Source of the DNA: Streptomyces anulatus
GTDB taxonomy: Bacteria > Actinomycetota > Actinomycetes > Streptomycetales > Streptomycetaceae
Length of the DNA: 64,000 nucleotides
Assembly (NCBI RefSeq): GCF_000721175.1
Contig: NZ_JOEZ01000023.1
Coordinates: 1 to 64,000 of the forward strand
Direction: 5' to 3'
The notes under the pieces are model-generated. The model was not told the DNA's origin. It was given only the letters and a program-made list of their open reading frames with translations, and made no database searches. A program made the position numbers and the translations under genes. This document shows, piece after piece, positions 55,043-63,323 of this stretch (the stretch's first letter is position 1; every line of letters begins with the position of its first letter).

Positions 55043-55268
55043 TTCAGCGCGGCCTACGCCATCGCGCCGCACCAGTACCTGACGTCCCGCCACGTCGACC
55101 GGGCCCGCGGACCGCTGCTCGACGGGGTGCCGCCCGGCGCGAGGCGGCGGCAGCCGTGGGCTTCCACGACCAGTCCCACCTCGCCCGGCGCTTCAAGCGG
55201 ATCGCCGGACCACCCCGGGCCGCTACGCCCGCCACACCCGCTCACAAGGGCTTCAGAGGCCCTTCTGA
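55043..55268 (+). pseudogene. Frameshifted remnant of an AraC-family regulator (C-terminal HTH)
   Basis: Three reading frames joined in order give the C-terminal AraC DNA-binding domain. Frame one (55043-55138) reads FSAAYAIAPHQYLTSRHVDR and continues to GVPPG. Frame two (about 55141-55209) reads AAAAVGFHDQSHLARRFKRI. Frame three (55209-55268) reads TTPGRYARHTRSQGLQRPF and ends in TGA. Intact family members have these pieces in one frame. At least two indels have therefore broken it. The N-terminal part and first helix are missing, cut where the HU terminator hairpins begin. It is a decayed gene. Confidence 0.8.
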
Positions 55269-55276
55269 CGCCCGGC

Positions 55277-55320
55277 AGCCCGCCGCCCCGGCTCCGAGAC
55301 CGGAACCGGGGCGGCGGGCT
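55277..55320. terminator. Long hairpin between the AraC remnant and murA
   Basis: A perfect 15-bp outer stem (AGCCCGCCGCCCCGG and complement) has an inner TCCG/CGGA stem. It lies 77 bp beyond the murA stop and probably ends murA transcription coming from the right. Confidence 0.75.
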
Positions 55321-55396
55321 GCTCACGCGGAAACTGGGCGGTGCGCAGTGCTGTGTGCGGCAGCACTGTGCGGGCCGTAGGCGGCACGCGGATGGG

Positions 55397-56737
55397 TCAG
55401 ACGAGTGAACCGCCCGGCAGCTCCACCTTCGCGCCGAGCTTCTCCAGCTTCTCCATGAAGTTCTCGTAACCGCGGTTGATCAGGTCGATGCCGTGCACCC
55501 GGGAGGTGCCCTGCGCCGCCAGCGCCGCGATCAGGTACGAGAAGCCGCCCCGGAGGTCCGGGATGACCAGGTCCGCGCCCTGCAGCTTGGTCGGTCCGGA
55601 GACGACCGCCGAGTGCAGGAAGTTGCGCTGGCCGAAGCGGCAGTCCGAGCCGCCCAGGCACTCGCGGTACAGCTGGATGTGCGCGCCCATCTGGTTGAGC
55701 GCGGAGGTGAAGCCGAGCCGCGACTCGTACACCGTCTCGTGGACGATCGACAGGCCGGCGGCCTGCGTCAGCGCCACGACCAGCGGCTGCTGCCAGTCGG
55801 TCTGGAAGCCGGGGTGCACGTCCGTCTCCAGCGCGATGGCGTTGAGCGCGCCGCCCGGGTGCCAGAAGCGGATGCCCTCGTCGTCGATCTCGAAGGCGCC
55901 GCCGACCCGGCGGAAGGTGTTCAGGAAGGTCATCATCGAACGCTGCTGGGCGCCGCGCACATAGATGTTGCCCTCGGTCGCCAGCGCCGCCGACGCCCAG
56001 GAAGCCGCTTCCAGGCGGTCCGGGATCGCCCGGTGGGTGTAACCGTCGAGCCTGTCGACACCGGTGATCCGGATGGTCCGGTCGGTGTCCATGGAGATGA
56101 TCGCGCCCATCTTCTGCAGTACGCAGATGAGGTCCTCGATCTCCGGCTCGACGGCCGCGTTGGACAGCTCGGTGACGCCCTCGGCGAGCACCGCGGTGAG
56201 CAGCACCTGCTCGGTGGAGCCCACCGACGGGTACGGCAGCCGGATCTTGGTGCCGCGCAGTCGCTGCGGGGCCTCCAGGTACTGGCCGTCGGCCCGCTTC
56301 TCGATGGTCGCGCCGAACTGGCGCAGCACCTCGAAGTGGAAGTCGATCGGCCGGCCGCCGATGTCGCAGCCGCCCAGACCCGGGATGAAGGCGTGGCCGA
56401 GGCGGTGCAGCAGCGGGCCGCAGAACAGGATCGGGATGCGCGACGAACCCGCGTGGGCATCGATGTCGGCGACGTTCGCCGACTCGACGTGCGAGGGGTC
56501 GAGGATCAGTTCGCCCGGCTCGTCGCCGGGGCGGACGGTGACGCCGTGCAACTGCAGCAGTCCCCGGACGACCCGTACGTCACGGATGTCGGGAACGTTG
56601 CGGAGACGGCTGGGCCCGCTGCCGAGCAGCGCGGCGACCATTGCCTTCGGCACCAGGTTCTTGGCGCCTCGGACGCGGATCTCGCCCTCCAGCGGGGTGC
56701 CGCCGTGGACAAGCAGGACATCGTCTGTGCCGGTCAT
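55397..56737 (-). CDS. murA: UDP-N-acetylglucosamine 1-carboxyvinyltransferase
   Basis: The protein has 446 residues. It catalyses the first committed step of peptidoglycan precursor synthesis: enolpyruvyl transfer from phosphoenolpyruvate to UDP-GlcNAc. RGAKNLVPKAMVAALL near 23 carries the conserved Lys-Asn. LGGCDIGGRPIDFH near 122 carries the active-site cysteine attacked by fosfomycin. DRLEAASWASAALATEG, FLNTFRRVGG and PDLRGGFSYLIAALAA are further EPSP-synthase-type motifs. ATG 56737 (TGTDDVLLVHGG) is chosen; an upstream in-frame extension to 56899 is not family-like. It is alone on the minus strand. Confidence 0.95.
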   Translation of the reverse strand: MTGTDDVLLVHGGTPLEGEIRVRGAKNLVPKAMVAALLGSGPSRLRNVPDIRDVRVVRGLLQLHGVTVRPGDEPGELILDPSHVESANVADIDAHAGSSRIPILFCGPLLHRLGHAFIPGLGGCDIGGRPIDFHFEVLRQFGATIEKRADGQYLEAPQRLRGTKIRLPYPSVGSTEQVLLTAVLAEGVTELSNAAVEPEIEDLICVLQKMGAIISMDTDRTIRITGVDRLDGYTHRAIPDRLEAASWASAALATEGNIYVRGAQQRSMMTFLNTFRRVGGAFEIDDEGIRFWHPGGALNAIALETDVHPGFQTDWQQPLVVALTQAAGLSIVHETVYESRLGFTSALNQMGAHIQLYRECLGGSDCRFGQRNFLHSAVVSGPTKLQGADLVIPDLRGGFSYLIAALAAQGTSRVHGIDLINRGYENFMEKLEKLGAKVELPGGSLV

Positions 56738-56850
56738 GTATCTCGCGTTCCGGAGTGGTCGGGCAGGGGGCCAACGAAAAGGGTAATGGCCTCCTACCCT
56801 CCTTCCGTAAGGCGAAGGGGGGTGTACGAACGTCATGAATCCGCCACAAC

Positions 56851-56880
56851 ACCCTCCGCGCATCCGATCTTGCGGAGGGT
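56851..56880. other. Hairpin in the murA / yqgE divergent region
   Basis: ACCCTCCGC and GCGGAGGGT (9 bp) enclose a 12-base loop, about 115 bp upstream of murA and 145 bp upstream of the YqgE gene. It could be an operator or leader hairpin. Confidence 0.35.
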
Positions 56881-57024
56881 TACCGTCCGCATGGCCCACC
56901 GTGCCCCCGCCGCCGGGTGCGCTCCCCGTGCCTCCGTGCGCCCTGAGCTGCGCTCGCTCTCATGAGGGCGGCATCACGCCCACTCGGCCCCCGCGGAGGG
57001 CGAAGATGCGGGATCATTCCTGCC

Positions 57025-57585
57025 ATGACCGAGGTGTCCTCGCTCACAGGGCGACTGCTCGTGGCCGCACCCGCCCTCACGGACCCGAATTTCGACCGCG
57101 CGGTGGTGCTGCTCCTCGACCACGACGAGGAGGGCTCCCTCGGTGTGGTCCTCAACCGCCCGACCCCGGTCGGCGTCGGCGACATCCTCGCGTCCTGGGC
57201 CGGCCTGACCGGTGAGCCGGACGTCGTCTTCCAGGGCGGCCCGGTCTCGCTCGACTCCGCGCTCGGTGTGGCGGTGATCCCCGGCGACGAGGGTCCGCTC
57301 GGCTGGCGGCGGGTGCACGGGGCGATCGGCCTGGTCGACCTGGAGACCCCGCCGGAGCTGCTCGGGCCCGCCCTCGGTTCGCTGCGGATCTTCGCCGGAT
57401 ACGCGGGCTGGGGCCCCGGCCAGCTGGAGGGCGAGCTGAACGAGGGCGCGTGGTACGTGGTCGAGTCGGAACCCGGCGACGTCTCCTCCCCGCGCCCCGA
57501 ACAGCTCTGGCGTGCGGTGCTCCGCCGCCAGCGCAGCGAGCTCGCGATGATCGCCACGTATCCGGACGACCCTTCGCTCAACTGA
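57025..57585 (+). CDS. YqgE/AlgH family protein
   Basis: The protein has 186 residues, normal for the family. SLTGRLLVAAPALTDPNFDRAV, VLLLDHDEEGSLGVVLNRP, FQGGPVSLDSALGV and IFAGYAGWGPGQLEGELNEGAW are the hallmark segments. The biochemical role is not established; AlgH was first linked to alginate regulation in Pseudomonas. ATG 57025 aligns with the family start. It is 30 bp upstream of the DUF3039 gene on the same strand. Confidence 0.92.
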   Translation: MTEVSSLTGRLLVAAPALTDPNFDRAVVLLLDHDEEGSLGVVLNRPTPVGVGDILASWAGLTGEPDVVFQGGPVSLDSALGVAVIPGDEGPLGWRRVHGAIGLVDLETPPELLGPALGSLRIFAGYAGWGPGQLEGELNEGAWYVVESEPGDVSSPRPEQLWRAVLRRQRSELAMIATYPDDPSLN

Positions 57586-57601
57586 CGCCCGTCTCTTTCA
57601 G

Positions 57602-57607
57602 TACCCT
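57602..57607 (+). promoter_or_regulatory. Candidate -10 of the DUF3039 gene
   Basis: TACCCT lies eight bases before ATG 57616 without a Shine-Dalgarno, consistent with a leaderless transcript. Confidence 0.35.
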
Positions 57608-57615
57608 TGGCGGTT

Positions 57616-57912
57616 ATGAGCACTCTTGAGCCCGATCGCGGGGCAGGTACGGGAACCCTCGTCGAACCGACGCCGCAGGTGTCGAGGGGCGACGGCGACC
57701 ACGAGCGCTACGCCCATTACGTCCAGAAGGACAAGATCATGGCGAGCGCCCTGGAGGGCACTCCCGTGGTCGCGCTGTGCGGGAAGGTCTGGGTACCGGG
57801 GCGCGACCCCAAGAAGTATCCGGTCTGTCCCATGTGCAAGGAGATCTACGAGTCCATGGGCGCCGGCGGCGACAAGGACAAGGGCAAGGGTGGCGGCAAG
57901 GACAAGAAGTAG
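57616..57912 (+). CDS. DUF3039 family protein
   Basis: The protein has 98 residues. HERYAHYVQKDKIMASALEG and VVALCGKVWVPGRDPKKYPV are conserved in this actinobacterial family. Three Cys (CGK and CPMC) suggest a zinc site. The Lys/Gly-rich tail (DKDKGKGGGKDKK) looks disordered. Function unknown. The position after yqgE and near murA is the usual Streptomyces order. Confidence 0.88.
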   Translation: MSTLEPDRGAGTGTLVEPTPQVSRGDGDHERYAHYVQKDKIMASALEGTPVVALCGKVWVPGRDPKKYPVCPMCKEIYESMGAGGDKDKGKGGGKDKK

Positions 57913-57935
57913 GTCCGCTCCCTCCCTCCGCTGTC

Positions 57936-57975
57936 AGGCCCCCGGGGCGCGCGTCACCGCGCGCCCCGGGGGCCT
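57936..57975 (+). terminator. Terminator after the DUF3039 gene
   Basis: A perfect 18-bp stem (AGGCCCCCGGGGCGCGCG and complement) with a TCAC loop, 23 bp after the stop. Confidence 0.92.
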
Positions 57976-58012
57976 TCTCCATGTCCGTTCACCCTCGGTG
58001 ACCGGGCGGTCG

Positions 58013-58031
58013 CGTTGCACGGGCTGCATCC
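58013..58031. promoter_or_regulatory. Unassigned operator copy 1 (TTGCA-type repeat)
   Basis: CGTTGCA-CGGGC-TGCATCC keeps the left arm and the five-base spacer of the perfect copy at 58114-58132, with changes only at the end of the right arm. The two copies lie on either side of the DasR box. Confidence 0.45.
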
Positions 58032-58042
58032 GCTGGTCACAG

Positions 58043-58058
58043 AGTGGTGGAGACCACT
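58043..58058. promoter_or_regulatory. DasR-responsive element (dre)
   Basis: AGTGGTGGAGACCACT matches the palindromic dre consensus AGTGGTCTAGACCACT except in the central bases. DasR, a GntR-family repressor released by glucosamine-6-phosphate, binds such sites in front of chitin and GlcNAc genes in Streptomyces. The site lies 96 bp before the binding-protein start. Confidence 0.8.
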
Positions 58059-58113
58059 TGTCGGCGCCGGAACGCGGATCTACTCTCCTGCCAGTTGTGC
58101 AGAACGAAACGCA

Positions 58114-58132
58114 CGTTGCACATGATGCAACG
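58114..58132. promoter_or_regulatory. Unassigned operator copy 2 (perfect inverted repeat)
   Basis: CGTTGCA-CATGA-TGCAACG has perfect seven-base arms and a five-base spacer, 22 bp before ATG 58154. The position is right for repression by blocking elongation or initiation. A LacI- or ROK-family protein is a reasonable guess; none is encoded nearby. Confidence 0.6.
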
Positions 58133-58153
58133 CATGACCGGTAGGGGTTCCGG

Positions 58154-59458
58154 ATGAAGCTTTATGCCCGAATTGCCGCCCCGGCTGCGGCGCTTGTGCT
58201 GGCCGGCCTCACCGCCACCGCCTGCGCGCCGCAGACCTCCGACACGAGTGCGAAGGGTGACGAGAAGAGCGGCACGCTCCGTGTCTGGCTCTTCCAGGAG
58301 GTCGGCAACAAGCCCAAGGAGAAGGTCGTCGACGCGGCCGTCGCCGACTTCGAGAAGGCCCACGAGGGCGCGGAGGTCGAGGTCGAGTACATACCCGTCG
58401 ACACCCGCGCGCAGCGCATCAAGGCCGCGTTCAACGACCCCAAGAGCGCCCCGGACCTCATCGAGTACGGCAACAGCGACACCGCCGGATACGTCAAGGA
58501 CGGCGGACTCGCCGACGTGACCGAGGAGTTCGCCGCCTGGGACGAGGCCAAGGACACCGACCCGATCGCCAAGCAGTCCGTCACCGTCGGCGGCAAGGTC
58601 TACGGCGCACCCTTCTTCGTCGGAGTCCGGGCCCTCTACTACCGCACCGACGTCTTCGAGGACCTCGGCATCGAGGCCCCCAAGTCCCAGGCCGAGCTGA
58701 TCTCCACCGCCAAGAAGATCCGCAAGGCGAAGCCCGACCTCTACGGCCTCGCGGTCGGCGGCGCGTACACCTACGGCGCGATGCCCTTCATCTGGGCCAA
58801 CGGCGGCGAACTCGCGGGCGAGAGCGGCGGCACGTACAAGTCGGGCATCAACAGCGAGAAGTCCCGCAAGGGCATCGAGGCCTACACCTCCCTCTTCGGC
58901 GACGACAACTGTCCGGCCGCCAAGTGCGCCTCCATGGGCGGCAACGCCACCGTGACCGCCTTCGCCTCCGGCAAGGCGGCCATGGCCATCGGCGGCGACT
59001 TCAGCCACGCGGCCGTCGAGGCGGGCGCGGTCAAGGGCAAGTACGCCGTCGTCCCGCTGCCCGGTATCGCCGAGGGCTCCATCGCCCCCGCCTTCGCGGG
59101 CGGCAACAACCTCGGGGTCCTCAAGAGCAGTTCGCACCGCACCCTCGCCGTCGACCTGATGAAGTCGCTGTCCGGCAAGAAGACCCAGGCCCAGATGTTC
59201 GACGCGATGGGCTTCCTGCCCACCTACACCGACGTCCTGGACAACGCCGCGAAGAAGGAGCCCTTCGTCGCCCCGTTCGTCCAGACCCTCGGCGCGGGCG
59301 CCAAGTTCGTCCCCGCCTCACCCGCCTGGGGCCAGATCGACGCCTCGCTGATCCTGCCGACGATGTTCCAGGAGATCGTCTCCGGCCGTAAGGACGTGGC
59401 CCAGGCCTCGGACGACGCGGCGAAGAAGATGGACACGGCCTTCACCGAAGCCGGCTGA
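58154..59458 (+). CDS. Sugar ABC transporter substrate-binding lipoprotein
   Basis: The protein has 434 residues. The signal peptide ends at a lipobox (TATAC, Cys near 24), so the protein is anchored outside. The family-1 binding-protein fold shows in GTLRVWLFQEVGNKPKEKVV, APDLIEYGNSDTAGYVKDGG and GNNLGVLKSSSHRTLAVDLM. Together with the two permeases and a hexosaminidase in the same operon and a DasR box in front, the ligand is probably an N-acetylated aminosugar or chitooligosaccharide. The extra Cys pair (NCPAAKC, near 254-260) may form a disulfide. First gene of a four-gene operon. Confidence 0.88.
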   Translation: MKLYARIAAPAAALVLAGLTATACAPQTSDTSAKGDEKSGTLRVWLFQEVGNKPKEKVVDAAVADFEKAHEGAEVEVEYIPVDTRAQRIKAAFNDPKSAPDLIEYGNSDTAGYVKDGGLADVTEEFAAWDEAKDTDPIAKQSVTVGGKVYGAPFFVGVRALYYRTDVFEDLGIEAPKSQAELISTAKKIRKAKPDLYGLAVGGAYTYGAMPFIWANGGELAGESGGTYKSGINSEKSRKGIEAYTSLFGDDNCPAAKCASMGGNATVTAFASGKAAMAIGGDFSHAAVEAGAVKGKYAVVPLPGIAEGSIAPAFAGGNNLGVLKSSSHRTLAVDLMKSLSGKKTQAQMFDAMGFLPTYTDVLDNAAKKEPFVAPFVQTLGAGAKFVPASPAWGQIDASLILPTMFQEIVSGRKDVAQASDDAAKKMDTAFTEAG

Positions 59459-59460
59459 CG

Positions 59461-60447
59461 ATGACCACGCACACCACCCCGCTCAAGGCCCCGCCCGCGG
59501 GCGCGGCCGGGGCGGGCGGCTCCACCCCGGCCGCCCGCCCGCCCCGGCGCGGCCGGTCAGTCTCGCCCGCGAACCGCTCCGGCTGGACCCCCTGGCTCTA
59601 CCTCCTGCCCGCCCTCGTCCTGCTCGCCGGACTGCTCGTCTACCCGATCTACCAACTCGGCCTGATCTCGTTCCTGGAGTACACCCAAGCCCAGGTCAGC
59701 GGCGGCGAACCCACCACGTTCCAGGGCTTCGGCAACTACGCCACGCTCTTCAACGACAGCCAGTTCTGGCAGGTCCTCCTCGCCACGGTCCTGTTCGCCG
59801 CGGCCTGCGTGGTCTCCACCCTGTTCGTCGGCTGTGCGCTCGCCGTCCTGCTCACCCGCATCCGCGCCCTGCCCCGGCTCGCGCTGATGATGGCCGCGCT
59901 CGGCGCCTGGGCCACCCCCGCGATCACCGGCTCCACCGTCTGGGTCTTCCTCTTCGACCCCGACTTCGGACCGGTCAACAGAGTGCTGGGACTCGGCGAC
60001 TTCTCCTGGACGTACGGCCGCTACAGCGCCTTCGCGCTCGTACTCCTCGAAGTCCTTTGGTGCTCGTTCCCGTTCGTGATGGTCACCGTGTACGCGGGCA
60101 TCCGGGCCATCCCCACCGAAGTGCTGGAGGCGGCCTCGCTGGACGGCGCGTCCCAGTGGCGGATCTGGCGCACCATCATGGCGCCGATGCTCAAGCCCAT
60201 CCTGATCGTCGTCACCATCCAGTCGATCATCTGGGACTTCAAGGTCTTCACCCAGATCTACGTCATGACCAACGGCGGCGGCATCGCCGGCCAGAACCTG
60301 GTGCTCAACGTCTACGCCTACCAGAAGGCGTTCGCGTCCTCGCAGTACAGCCTCGGATCGGCGATCGGCGTCGTGATGCTGGTGATCCTGCTGGCCGTCA
60401 CGCTCGTCTATCTGCGTCTCGTACGCCGCCAGGGAGAGGAACTGTGA
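59461..60447 (+). CDS. Sugar ABC transporter permease, MalF type
   Basis: The protein has 328 residues. A Pro/Ala-rich cytoplasmic start is followed by six helices (first near 41-63, WLYLLPALVLLAGLLVYPIY). The EAA loop is IPTEVLEAASLDGASQWRIWRTI. No extra domain is inserted, unlike the permease at 19252. It starts two bases after the binding-protein stop and ends overlapping the next start (GTGA). Confidence 0.9.
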   Translation: MTTHTTPLKAPPAGAAGAGGSTPAARPPRRGRSVSPANRSGWTPWLYLLPALVLLAGLLVYPIYQLGLISFLEYTQAQVSGGEPTTFQGFGNYATLFNDSQFWQVLLATVLFAAACVVSTLFVGCALAVLLTRIRALPRLALMMAALGAWATPAITGSTVWVFLFDPDFGPVNRVLGLGDFSWTYGRYSAFALVLLEVLWCSFPFVMVTVYAGIRAIPTEVLEAASLDGASQWRIWRTIMAPMLKPILIVVTIQSIIWDFKVFTQIYVMTNGGGIAGQNLVLNVYAYQKAFASSQYSLGSAIGVVMLVILLAVTLVYLRLVRRQGEEL

Positions 60448-61292
60448 GCGTGGTCAAGCTCCTGCGCGTCAAGCGCCCCGGCAGGCTGGCCGCCGAGGCA
60501 GCCGCCCTGCTCATCGCCGTCGCGGTCGCCTTCCCCCTCTACTGGATGGTGCTCTCCGCGTTCAAACCGGCCGGGGAGATCCAGTCCACCGACGCCCGCC
60601 CCTGGACACTCGCCCCCTCGCTCGACTCGTTCCGCCGGGTCTTCGAACAGCAGGACTTCGGCCGCTACTTCCTCAACAGCCTGCTGGTGGCGGGCACCGT
60701 CGTCATCCTGTCCGCGCTGATCGCCTTCCTGGCCGCCACCGCCGTGACCCGCTTCCGCTTCAAGTTCCGCACCACCCTGCTGATCATGTTCCTGGTCGCG
60801 CAGATGGTGCCGGTGGAGGCGCTGACCATCCCGCTGTTCTTCCTGATGCGGGACTTCGGCCAGCTGAACACGCTCGGCTCGCTGATCCTGCCGCACCTCG
60901 CCTTCTCGCTGCCGTTCGCCATCTGGATGCTCCGCGGCTTCGTCAAGGCCGTCCCCGAAGCCCTGGAGGAGGCCGCCTACATCGACGGGGCCAGCCGCAC
61001 CCGCTTCCTGTGGCAGATCCTCTTCCCGCTGGTCTTCCCGGGCCTCGTGGCGACGAGCGTCTTCTCCTTCATCACCACCTGGAACGACTTCCTGTTCGCG
61101 AAGTCGTTCATCATCAGCGACACCTCCCAGTCGACGCTGCCGATGGCGCTGCTGGTCTTCTTCAAGCCCGACGAGAACGACTGGGGAGGGATCATGGCGG
61201 CCTCGACGGTGATGACCATCCCCGTACTGGTCTTCTTCGTACTCGTACAGCGACGCCTCGTCTCCGGACTGGGCGGAGCGGTTAAGGACTGA
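60444..61292 (+). CDS. Sugar ABC transporter permease, MalG type
   Basis: The protein has 282 residues and six helices. The EAA loop reads VPEALEEAAYIDGASRTRFLWQILFP and the end FVLVQRRLVSGLGGAVKD is typical for CUT1 MalG-like proteins. The start GTG 60444 overlaps the previous stop and has AGGGAGAGGA just upstream. The operon has no ATPase gene, so a shared ATPase such as MsiK is assumed. Confidence 0.9.
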   Translation: MSVVKLLRVKRPGRLAAEAAALLIAVAVAFPLYWMVLSAFKPAGEIQSTDARPWTLAPSLDSFRRVFEQQDFGRYFLNSLLVAGTVVILSALIAFLAATAVTRFRFKFRTTLLIMFLVAQMVPVEALTIPLFFLMRDFGQLNTLGSLILPHLAFSLPFAIWMLRGFVKAVPEALEEAAYIDGASRTRFLWQILFPLVFPGLVATSVFSFITTWNDFLFAKSFIISDTSQSTLPMALLVFFKPDENDWGGIMAASTVMTIPVLVFFVLVQRRLVSGLGGAVKD

Positions 61293-61296
61293 TGTC

Positions 61297-62994
61297 ATGA
61301 CACCCGAGAATTCCGTCTCCACGGGCGCCGTGGACACCGCGGCTCTCGGTCTGATCCCGGCCCCGCGCACCCTGACCGCGGCCGCCGCCGGGCCGTACCC
61401 GCTCGGCTGCACGACCCCGCTGAACGCCGCACCGGGCACCGAGGGCGTCGCCCGCTGGCTGCGCACCACTCTCGGCCCGGCCACCGGACTGCCCCTGCCC
61501 GAGGGCGGCCCGACGGGGGCGGGCAGGGGCTCGGGCTCGACCGGGCGGGGCATCGTGCTGGCCCTCGACGCCTCGCTCGCCCCCGAGGGCTACCGCCTGG
61601 CCGTCGAGGCGAACGCCGTACGCATCACGGGCGGCACCGCGGCCGGCGTCTTCCGGGGCGCGCAGACCCTCCGTCAGCTCCTCGGCCCGGACGCCTTCCG
61701 CCGGGCCCCCCTCGTCCCGGGCCGCACCTGGGAGGTCCCGCCGGTCGTCATCGAGGACGAACCGCGCTTCGGCTGGCGCGGCATGATGCTCGACGTGTCC
61801 CGGCACTTCCTGCCCAAGGACGACATCCTGCGCTACCTGGACCTGCTGGCCGCCCACAAGCTGAACGTCTTCCACTTCCACCTCACCGACGACCAGGGCT
61901 GGCGCATCGAGATCAAGCGCTACCCGCGCCTGACCGAGGTCGGCTCCTGGCGCTCGCGCACCAAATACGGCCACCGGGCCTCCGAGCTGTGGGACGAGAC
62001 CCCCTACGGCGGCTTCTACACCCAGGACGACATCCGCGAGATCGTCACCTACGCCGCCGAGCGGCATATCCGGGTCGTCCCCGAGATCGACATCCCGGGC
62101 CACTCGCAGGCCGCCATCAGCGCATACCCCGAACTGGGCAACACCGACGTCATCGACACCACCACCCTCTCCGTCTGGGACACCTGGGGCGTCAACCCGA
62201 ACGTACTCGCCCCCACCGACAACACCCTGCGCTTCTTCGAGGGCGTCCTGGAGGAGGTGCTGGAACTCTTCCCCGCCGCGACCTCACCCTTCGTCCACAT
62301 GGGCGGCGACGAGTGCCCCAAGGACCAGTGGAAGGAGTCCCCGCTCGCCCAGGCCCGGATCGCGGAACTCGGCGTCAAGGACGAGGACGGGCTCCAGTCC
62401 TGGTTCATCCGGCACTTCGACGCCTGGCTCACCGCACGGGGCCGCCGCCTCATCGGCTGGGACGAAATCCTCGAAGGCGGCCTCGCCGAGGGGGCCGCCG
62501 TCTCCTCCTGGCGCGGCTACGCCGGAGGCATCGCGGCCGCCGAGGCCGGGCACGACGTGGTCATGTGCCCCGAGCAGCAGGTGTATCTGGACCACCGTCA
62601 GGACGGCGGCCCCGACGAGCCGATGCCCATCGGGTACGTCCGGAGCCTGGAGGACGTCTACCGCTTCGAGCCCGTCCCGCCGGGCCTGAGCGAGGAGGCG
62701 GCCCGTCACATCCTGGGCACCCAGGCCAACGTGTGGACCGAGGTCATGCAGAACCGGGCCCGCGTCGACTACCAGGTCTTCCCCCGCCTCGCCGCCTTCG
62801 CCGAGGTCGCCTGGTCCGCCCTGCCCGCCCCGGCCGACCGGGACTTCGCCGCCTTCGACGCCCGGATGACCGCCCACTACGCCCGGCTCGACGCCCTCGG
62901 CGTCGACTACCGCCCGCCGGCCGGCCCGTACCCCCGGCAGCAGCGCCCCGGCATCCTCGGCCGCCCGCTGGACGGAGTGCCGCCGGTGGTCTGA
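61297..62994 (+). CDS. Beta-N-acetylhexosaminidase (GH20)
   Basis: The protein has 565 residues. The N-terminal GH20b domain (about 15-140) contains YRLAVEANAVRITGGTAAG. The catalytic barrel has GWRGMMLDVSRHFLPKDDI, FHFHLTDDQGWRIEIKRYP, VVPEIDIPGHSQAAISAYPE and HMGGDECPKDQW near 334 with the Asp-Glu pair for substrate-assisted catalysis. It removes terminal GlcNAc from chitooligosaccharides. No signal peptide is visible, so it probably acts in the cytoplasm on sugars brought in by the co-transcribed importer. AAGGA stands eight bases before ATG 61297. Confidence 0.93.
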   Translation: MTPENSVSTGAVDTAALGLIPAPRTLTAAAAGPYPLGCTTPLNAAPGTEGVARWLRTTLGPATGLPLPEGGPTGAGRGSGSTGRGIVLALDASLAPEGYRLAVEANAVRITGGTAAGVFRGAQTLRQLLGPDAFRRAPLVPGRTWEVPPVVIEDEPRFGWRGMMLDVSRHFLPKDDILRYLDLLAAHKLNVFHFHLTDDQGWRIEIKRYPRLTEVGSWRSRTKYGHRASELWDETPYGGFYTQDDIREIVTYAAERHIRVVPEIDIPGHSQAAISAYPELGNTDVIDTTTLSVWDTWGVNPNVLAPTDNTLRFFEGVLEEVLELFPAATSPFVHMGGDECPKDQWKESPLAQARIAELGVKDEDGLQSWFIRHFDAWLTARGRRLIGWDEILEGGLAEGAAVSSWRGYAGGIAAAEAGHDVVMCPEQQVYLDHRQDGGPDEPMPIGYVRSLEDVYRFEPVPPGLSEEAARHILGTQANVWTEVMQNRARVDYQVFPRLAAFAEVAWSALPAPADRDFAAFDARMTAHYARLDALGVDYRPPAGPYPRQQRPGILGRPLDGVPPVV

Positions 62995-63323
62995 CCCGCC
63001 GCCCGGGCCCGCCGGCCGCAGCCGTCCCCCAAGGCCGCTGCGGCCGGCGCGCGTCCGGGGCCGACAGCCCCGCCGACGTACGCCGGAGCGAGGGCGCGAA
63101 CCGCACAAGTCGTACGAGCCTCGCTGAAGAGTGGCAATTCACCCTCCTCGCCGAAGAGGTGTGAAACCGGAACATCCCGCAGGTCAGGGACGGATCCACC
63201 CTTCGCGGACCCTCGCGCCGGTCCGATCGGAAGATGTGCCAGAGTTGCCACGTCCGGGCTGTGAACACGTACCGTACGGCGGAACAGGCGGGACAGCCGG
63301 GAGACCGGGAAGGGGCAGCTGGG
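62995..63323. other. Spacer after the hexosaminidase gene
   Basis: This 329-bp stretch has no convincing gene. It begins with a terminator hairpin (63011-63048). TACCGT at 63268-63273 may be a -10 for the next gene, about 50 bp upstream of its start, with no clear -35. Confidence 0.4.
63011..63048 (+). terminator. Terminator of the aminosugar operon
   Basis: A perfect 12-bp stem (GCCGGCCGCAGC and complement) with a 14-base loop, 16 bp after the GH20 stop. Confidence 0.7.

Noticed and set aside
54988..55380. Intact 130-residue gene after HU
   Set aside because: Only a short middle part looks like a protein family, and the flanking parts of the domain lie in other frames, so it is a pseudogene.
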